From contig JAWRIT010000096.1 of the NCBI GenBank assembly GCA_040268355.1, positions 1 through 8,429 of the forward strand: 8,429 bases of DNA, given 5' to 3'. Below are positions 5,032-8,429 of this stretch, one piece after another. The position numbers and the translations under genes are program-made. The notes beneath the pieces were generated by a model. The model saw only the letters and a list, made by a program, of their open reading frames with translations. It made no database searches and had not been told where the DNA came from. Positions within the stretch are counted from its first letter, which is position 1. The number at the start of each line of letters is the position of its first letter. The stretch is from UBA1367 sp040268355. Lineage in GTDB: Bacteria > Actinomycetota > Coriobacteriia > Coriobacteriales > Atopobiaceae.

Positions 5032-6846
5032 ATGGAAGCAATACTGATTGTTGGCAACACGCGTGCGCTCGGGCTCGACGAGGTCCGCAGAACCGCCGAG
5101 CGCTTCCGTGTGACCATGGCCTCGCTGGGGGAGGAGCGTGACGAGGAGAAGAACCGCCTCGACTCCTTCACTTACCATCACGTCGGGAACAATCTCGACG
5201 GTCTGACGGCGTTGTTTCCAGCCAAGAGCTTCACGGCCGTCTGGTACGTTTCAGAGAGCGTCGACGAGGGTCGCTACGACCCCAAGGAGCCCGAACGCGT
5301 CGTTCGGGTGCTGAGGGAGTGCGCGCAGGCGCACGTGGACAAGCTCGTGCTGCTCACCTCCCTGGAAGGCCAACGCCCCGATTCCCAGCTTTCCGCCGAC
5401 CAACAGATCGCGGCCCTCGGGCTGCGCCAGATGGAGGAGATGGCCTCCCACGCCGCCGGTGACGCGGTGCGCCTGGTCGTGCTGCGACTTCCGCAGCTCG
5501 TGGGGACGGGCGCAGACACGCTGCTTGGCAGGCTCGCCGCCGAAGGCCAGCACGAGGCGGGCGTGACGCTTGCTGGCACGCCCGAAAGCCATCTCGAGCT
5601 GCTCTCGACCGACGACCTGCTCCCGCTGCTGTGGTACGTGACCAACGAGCACGACGACGTCTCGGCGGCCTATCCGGTGGTGAGCGGCTTCGCCATGACC
5701 TATCAGGATCTGGCCGACGTTCTCGCCTCTGGCATGCCGGACGTGCCGGTGGCCTTTGGCGGCGCGCGGCATGAGCGGGTGACGCCCGCCCGCTCTCCCG
5801 AGCTGCGAGCGGCCTACGGCTTCGTCGCCGTCAGAGATCCCCTGCAGCAGGCACGCCAGCTCCTGGAGCGCCGGGCGAGCGACGCCCGATCGCCCGTACG
5901 GGGGGCGAGCCGCCTGGTGCGCGTGCTCGCGGACGTCGCCCGCCGCACCTCGCCGTATCCCGAGATCGTGGTGCTCTTCCTGCTGAGCGAGCTGGCGAGC
6001 GCCGTGACGGCTCATTCGGTCTACTTCCAGGTGGTGGACGTGCGCCTCGCCTTCCTGGTGGCCGTCGCGACGGCCTTTGGCCTGCGCTTCGGCCTGCTTG
6101 CGGCCGCCCTTGAGTGCGCCATGGCGCTCATCGCCTACCAAGGCGACGGCGTCGGCCTCCTCACGGTCCTCTTCAACGCGAGCTACTGGGTGCCGCTCGT
6201 GACCTACCTGGCCGTGGGCAGCGTGTGTGGCTATGTGTCAGACGCGCACCGCGAGCAGCTCGCTGGCAAGGACCTCGAGCTTGCGCGCATGCGCGACCGG
6301 CTCCTGGTCCTGCAGTACGCCTACGAGGAGTCGCTGGCCAACCAGGACTCGTACCGGCGGCAGATCTGGAGCTTCACGGATAGCTACGGAAAGGTGGCGC
6401 GCCTGGTCAAGGCGCTCGACCGCCCGACGGTCGCCGAGGTGTGCGACCAGTGCGTGCAGGTGCTCGAGGAGGCCCTCGACGTGCGTCAGGTCTCTGTCTA
6501 TCAGCTCGATGGAGAGGCGGGCGGCGCACGGGCCGTCAGCCGCTCCACCGAGACGCCCGCCTGCTCAGAGGAGCTGTCGGCCGCCGACCTCGCGAGCTAC
6601 CTGGCCTCGTGCGACGAGCACGGCGTCTGGGTCAACCGGGACTTCGACGAGCGGCGCCCCTTCTTCGTGTGCCGCGCGGGTGACCCGCAGCGTGGCGACA
6701 CGACGGGGCCCGCGGATGAGCCGGCGTTCCTGCTGGCGCTCTGGGAGGGCGAGACGGAGCACATGACCACGTGGTTCACTAACAAGTTCCGCCTTTTGGG
6801 CGAGATCGCCGGCATCTTCCTGCGCAACGCGCAGCTGCAGGAGTGA
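5032..6846 (+). CDS. pelD: PelD-like membrane protein with N-terminal degenerate SDR/epimerase domain and C-terminal GAF domain
   Basis: The 604-residue protein has four parts. Residues 1 to about 280 look like an NAD-dependent epimerase/SDR fold: a beta strand MEAILIVGN, the strand DKLVLLTS (103-110), and LRLPQLVGTGADTLLGRLA (151-169). The glycine motif is poor (VGNTRALG, 7-14) and no YxxxK catalytic pair is seen, so it is probably not an active oxidoreductase. Residues 311-400 hold three or four membrane segments. Residues 402-440 are a charged, probably coiled-coil linker. Residues 455-604 fit a GAF domain (AEVCDQCVQVLEEALDVRQVSVYQLDG). This order matches PelD, the inner-membrane regulator of Pel synthesis, except that classical PelD continues into a degenerate GGDEF domain that binds c-di-GMP; this one stops after GAF. 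The ATG at 5032 has GGGGGAG 8 nt upstream; starts at 4966 (TTG) or 4969 (ATG) would add about 21 low-complexity residues. The next two genes support the pel assignment. Confidence 0.72.
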   Translation: MEAILIVGNTRALGLDEVRRTAERFRVTMASLGEERDEEKNRLDSFTYHHVGNNLDGLTALFPAKSFTAVWYVSESVDEGRYDPKEPERVVRVLRECAQAHVDKLVLLTSLEGQRPDSQLSADQQIAALGLRQMEEMASHAAGDAVRLVVLRLPQLVGTGADTLLGRLAAEGQHEAGVTLAGTPESHLELLSTDDLLPLLWYVTNEHDDVSAAYPVVSGFAMTYQDLADVLASGMPDVPVAFGGARHERVTPARSPELRAAYGFVAVRDPLQQARQLLERRASDARSPVRGASRLVRVLADVARRTSPYPEIVVLFLLSELASAVTAHSVYFQVVDVRLAFLVAVATAFGLRFGLLAAALECAMALIAYQGDGVGLLTVLFNASYWVPLVTYLAVGSVCGYVSDAHREQLAGKDLELARMRDRLLVLQYAYEESLANQDSYRRQIWSFTDSYGKVARLVKALDRPTVAEVCDQCVQVLEEALDVRQVSVYQLDGEAGGARAVSRSTETPACSEELSAADLASYLASCDEHGVWVNRDFDERRPFFVCRAGDPQRGDTTGPADEPAFLLALWEGETEHMTTWFTNKFRLLGEIAGIFLRNAQLQE

Positions 6847-6852
6847 GCGCGG

Positions 6853-7743
6853 ATGGCAGCCGTCGCCCTCATCGTCGTCCACCTCGCCTGCTGTGGCCTG
6901 TTGGTCCACCTCTACCGGAGGGGGACGCACGGGGACAGGGACCTTCTGTCCCTGCCGGTCCTGCTGGTGCCGGTGTTCGGCCCTTGCTGCGTCGCCCTCG
7001 CACACGCCGGCGACTGGTGGCATCCGCTCGTGGAGGGGCAGCGACTCGGCCTGGAGCGCACGCCGCCCGACGAGACCTACGCACGCCTGGCGGGCCGCGA
7101 GACGGTCGACGCCGATGACGTCGTGCCCATCGAAGAGGTCATGCTGGTCAATGAGCCGACCAGGCGCCGGCAGGTCATGCTGGAGGTCCTCTATGCGGGA
7201 ACCGACGGGCTGGCCGAGCAGCTCCACCAGGCGGCCACCAACACCGACACCGAGGTGGTGCACTACGCCGTGACGGAGCTCGTCGAGCTGCGAAAGAGCT
7301 TTGACGTGCGACTGCGGGCCCTCGAGCGCCAGTGGCAGCGGGCGGACGGCTCGGCGGAGATCGTCGAGGAGTACCTGCGGCTCGACGAGGCGTACCTCGC
7401 CAGCGGCCTGCTCGCCCATGACGAGCGTACCGTCCGACTGCGCCACTACCGTGACCTGCTGGACCATGTCGACGAGAAGGGCCAGGTGCCGTTGGCGCGC
7501 CTGGAGGCACAGGCCCTGGCCGACATCGAGCTCGGGGACCACGACCGCGCCCGGACGGCGGCCGAGCGGCTGGTCGTCGACCACCCGGACTCCGAGAGCG
7601 GCTATCTGTGCCTGCTCAGGCTGGCCATCGCAGAACGCGACACCGCGACGCTGGACGAGGTCCTGCGGGCGCTTGACGAGCACAACGTCTACGTGTCACC
7701 GGAGAACCGTCGGTACGTGGACTTCTGGAGGGATGGCGTGTGA
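6853..7743 (+). CDS. pelE: PelE-like membrane protein with helical (TPR-like) repeats
   Basis: The 296-residue protein begins with two hydrophobic segments (about 4-20 and 32-51) and continues as a mostly helical cytoplasmic domain. PIEEVMLVNEPTRRRQVMLEVL (92-113) and TDTEVVHYAVTELVELRKSF (131-150) resemble the conserved core of PelE. The C-terminal part (about 215-290), with ALADIELGDHDRARTAAERLV and YLCLLRLAIAERD, has TPR character. In Pel systems PelE sits in the inner-membrane synthase complex with PelD, PelF and PelG and is thought to act as a protein-protein scaffold. The gene starts 6 nt after the PelD-like stop, with an AGGAG site at 6839-6843 inside the end of that gene. The family call rests on length, topology, motif similarity and gene order, not on catalytic residues. 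Confidence 0.68.
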   Translation: MAAVALIVVHLACCGLLVHLYRRGTHGDRDLLSLPVLLVPVFGPCCVALAHAGDWWHPLVEGQRLGLERTPPDETYARLAGRETVDADDVVPIEEVMLVNEPTRRRQVMLEVLYAGTDGLAEQLHQAATNTDTEVVHYAVTELVELRKSFDVRLRALERQWQRADGSAEIVEEYLRLDEAYLASGLLAHDERTVRLRHYRDLLDHVDEKGQVPLARLEAQALADIELGDHDRARTAAERLVVDHPDSESGYLCLLRLAIAERDTATLDEVLRALDEHNVYVSPENRRYVDFWRDGV

Positions 7744-8429
7744 GCGTGGGCGAATCGATCCGCAGCTGGCTGCGTGCCGTCGTGGGCGGCAGGCAGAAGC
7801 TGCTCGTTTTGGGCGGCGGCCTGGTGGCGAGCCTGCTGATGCTCGCTATCCTAGTGGCGCGGAGTCGTGGCGTCACCTCTGCCGGACAGACGCAGAACCT
7901 GCGGCTTCTTGACGCTCAGGAGTACCGGGCGGCGGCCGCGGCGGGCATGACCGCGACTCCGGACGCGCAGACGCTCGTCATCTACCAGGACGACACCATG
8001 GGGACCATGGGGAGCGCCTGCATCACCGAGGTGCTCGACGAGATGCGCGTGGCCTATGACCTGGTGAAGGTCGATGACTTCGAGCCTTCCGCCCTTGAGG
8101 GGCACACGCGGGCCGTGCTCTGCGTCACCGACATGCGGCGGATGGGAACGTCGGTCACGGACCTCATGCACTGGATCGAGCGCGGCAACTCGCTGCTGTT
8201 CCTCTACGCTCCCTCGATCAATGGCATGTTCCAGATGATCCAGGCAGACGTCGGCATCACGCAGGTGGGCGACGAGAGCGCCACGGTCGAAGGCCTGCAC
8301 TTTCGCACGGACCTCATGCCCGGCTGCACGCAGCGCGACTTTCCCATCTCCGACCCCTTCGACTCCGCCATCAGCGTGAGTTTGGACGAGAGCTGCGAGG
8401 TGCTGGTCGAGTCCACGGGCGAGGGGGGG
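7740..8429 (+). CDS. pelA: Membrane-anchored PelA-like (probable deacetylase, DUF2194-type) protein, N-terminal part
   Basis: A GTG start at 7740 opens a frame that runs without a stop to the right edge (230 residues seen). GGAGGG at 7727-7732, spaced 7 nt, supports this start. It overlaps the PelE-like stop by 4 nt, which indicates translational coupling. Residues 21-40 (LLVLGGGLVASLLMLAILVA) form one membrane anchor after a short basic N terminus, so the rest is probably outside the membrane. The exported part contains TLVIYQDDTMGTMGSACITEVLDEM (58-82) and ESATVEGLHFRTDLMPG (159-175). Gram-positive pel operons carry a PelA deacetylase gene after pelD and pelE, often annotated with DUF2194; this identity is inferred from order and topology. 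The catalytic deacetylase motifs would lie beyond the window, so the function is not shown here. Confidence 0.65.
   Translation, partial: MSVGESIRSWLRAVVGGRQKLLVLGGGLVASLLMLAILVARSRGVTSAGQTQNLRLLDAQEYRAAAAAGMTATPDAQTLVIYQDDTMGTMGSACITEVLDEMRVAYDLVKVDDFEPSALEGHTRAVLCVTDMRRMGTSVTDLMHWIERGNSLLFLYAPSINGMFQMIQADVGITQVGDESATVEGLHFRTDLMPGCTQRDFPISDPFDSAISVSLDESCEVLVESTGEGG

Noticed and set aside
4911..5141. A 76-residue plus-strand frame overlapping the start of the PelD-like gene
   Set aside because: It overlaps the leader and the true start in another frame and has no plausible ribosome binding site or recognisable content.
6565..7683. A 372-residue minus-strand frame opposite the pelD- and pelE-like genes
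   Set aside because: No family motifs, entirely antisense to two well-supported genes with ribosome binding sites and tight spacing.

Overview
The window is GC-rich DNA with tightly packed genes, GTG as well as ATG starts, and strong GGAGG-type ribosome binding sites. The gene content is a SixA-like phosphatase, a Cof-type HAD hydrolase, a nickel-pincer cofactor set and a Gram-positive-style Pel exopolysaccharide operon. Together these suggest a high-GC Gram-positive bacterium. An actinobacterium of the Coriobacteriia (Olsenella/Atopobium type) is my best guess, from content and composition only; no rRNA or other marker gene is present.

Layout. (1) 1-49: the last 15 codons of an unrecognised gene. 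(2) 205-1509: two tightly linked plus-strand genes, a SixA-type histidine phosphatase and a Cof-like HAD phosphatase. (3) 1605-4726: a nickel-pincer nucleotide (NPN) cofactor locus. larE is on the minus strand, diverging across a 121-nt promoter region from larB and larC on the plus strand. LarB carboxylates and hydrolyses nicotinic acid adenine dinucleotide, LarE turns the two carboxylates into thiocarboxylates, and LarC inserts nickel. The product is the cofactor of lactate racemase LarA and its relatives; no larA lies in the window. LarE carries the three-cysteine set expected of a [4Fe-4S] type rather than the single-cysteine sacrificial type. LarC is one uninterrupted frame with a very histidine-rich loop built from three 12-residue tandem repeats.

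(4) 4727-5031: a 305-nt non-coding gap with a large nested hairpin just after larC, an AT-rich probable promoter, and a leader with several possible stem-loops. (5) 5032-8429: the start of an apparent pel-type operon. It opens with a PelD-like membrane protein that has a degenerate SDR/epimerase-like domain fused to its N terminus and ends directly after its GAF domain, so it has no GGDEF-like c-di-GMP receptor domain. A PelE-like membrane/helical-repeat protein follows, then the N-terminal 230 residues of a membrane-anchored protein at the PelA (deacetylase) position, cut by the window edge. pelF and pelG would be expected next, outside the window.

The most interesting points are the SDR-PelD fusion without the GGDEF receptor domain, the three-cysteine LarE beside a single-frame His-repeat LarC, and the structured DNA between larC and the pel-like operon. 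The pel and NPN loci are neighbours, but nothing in the sequence shows a functional link.
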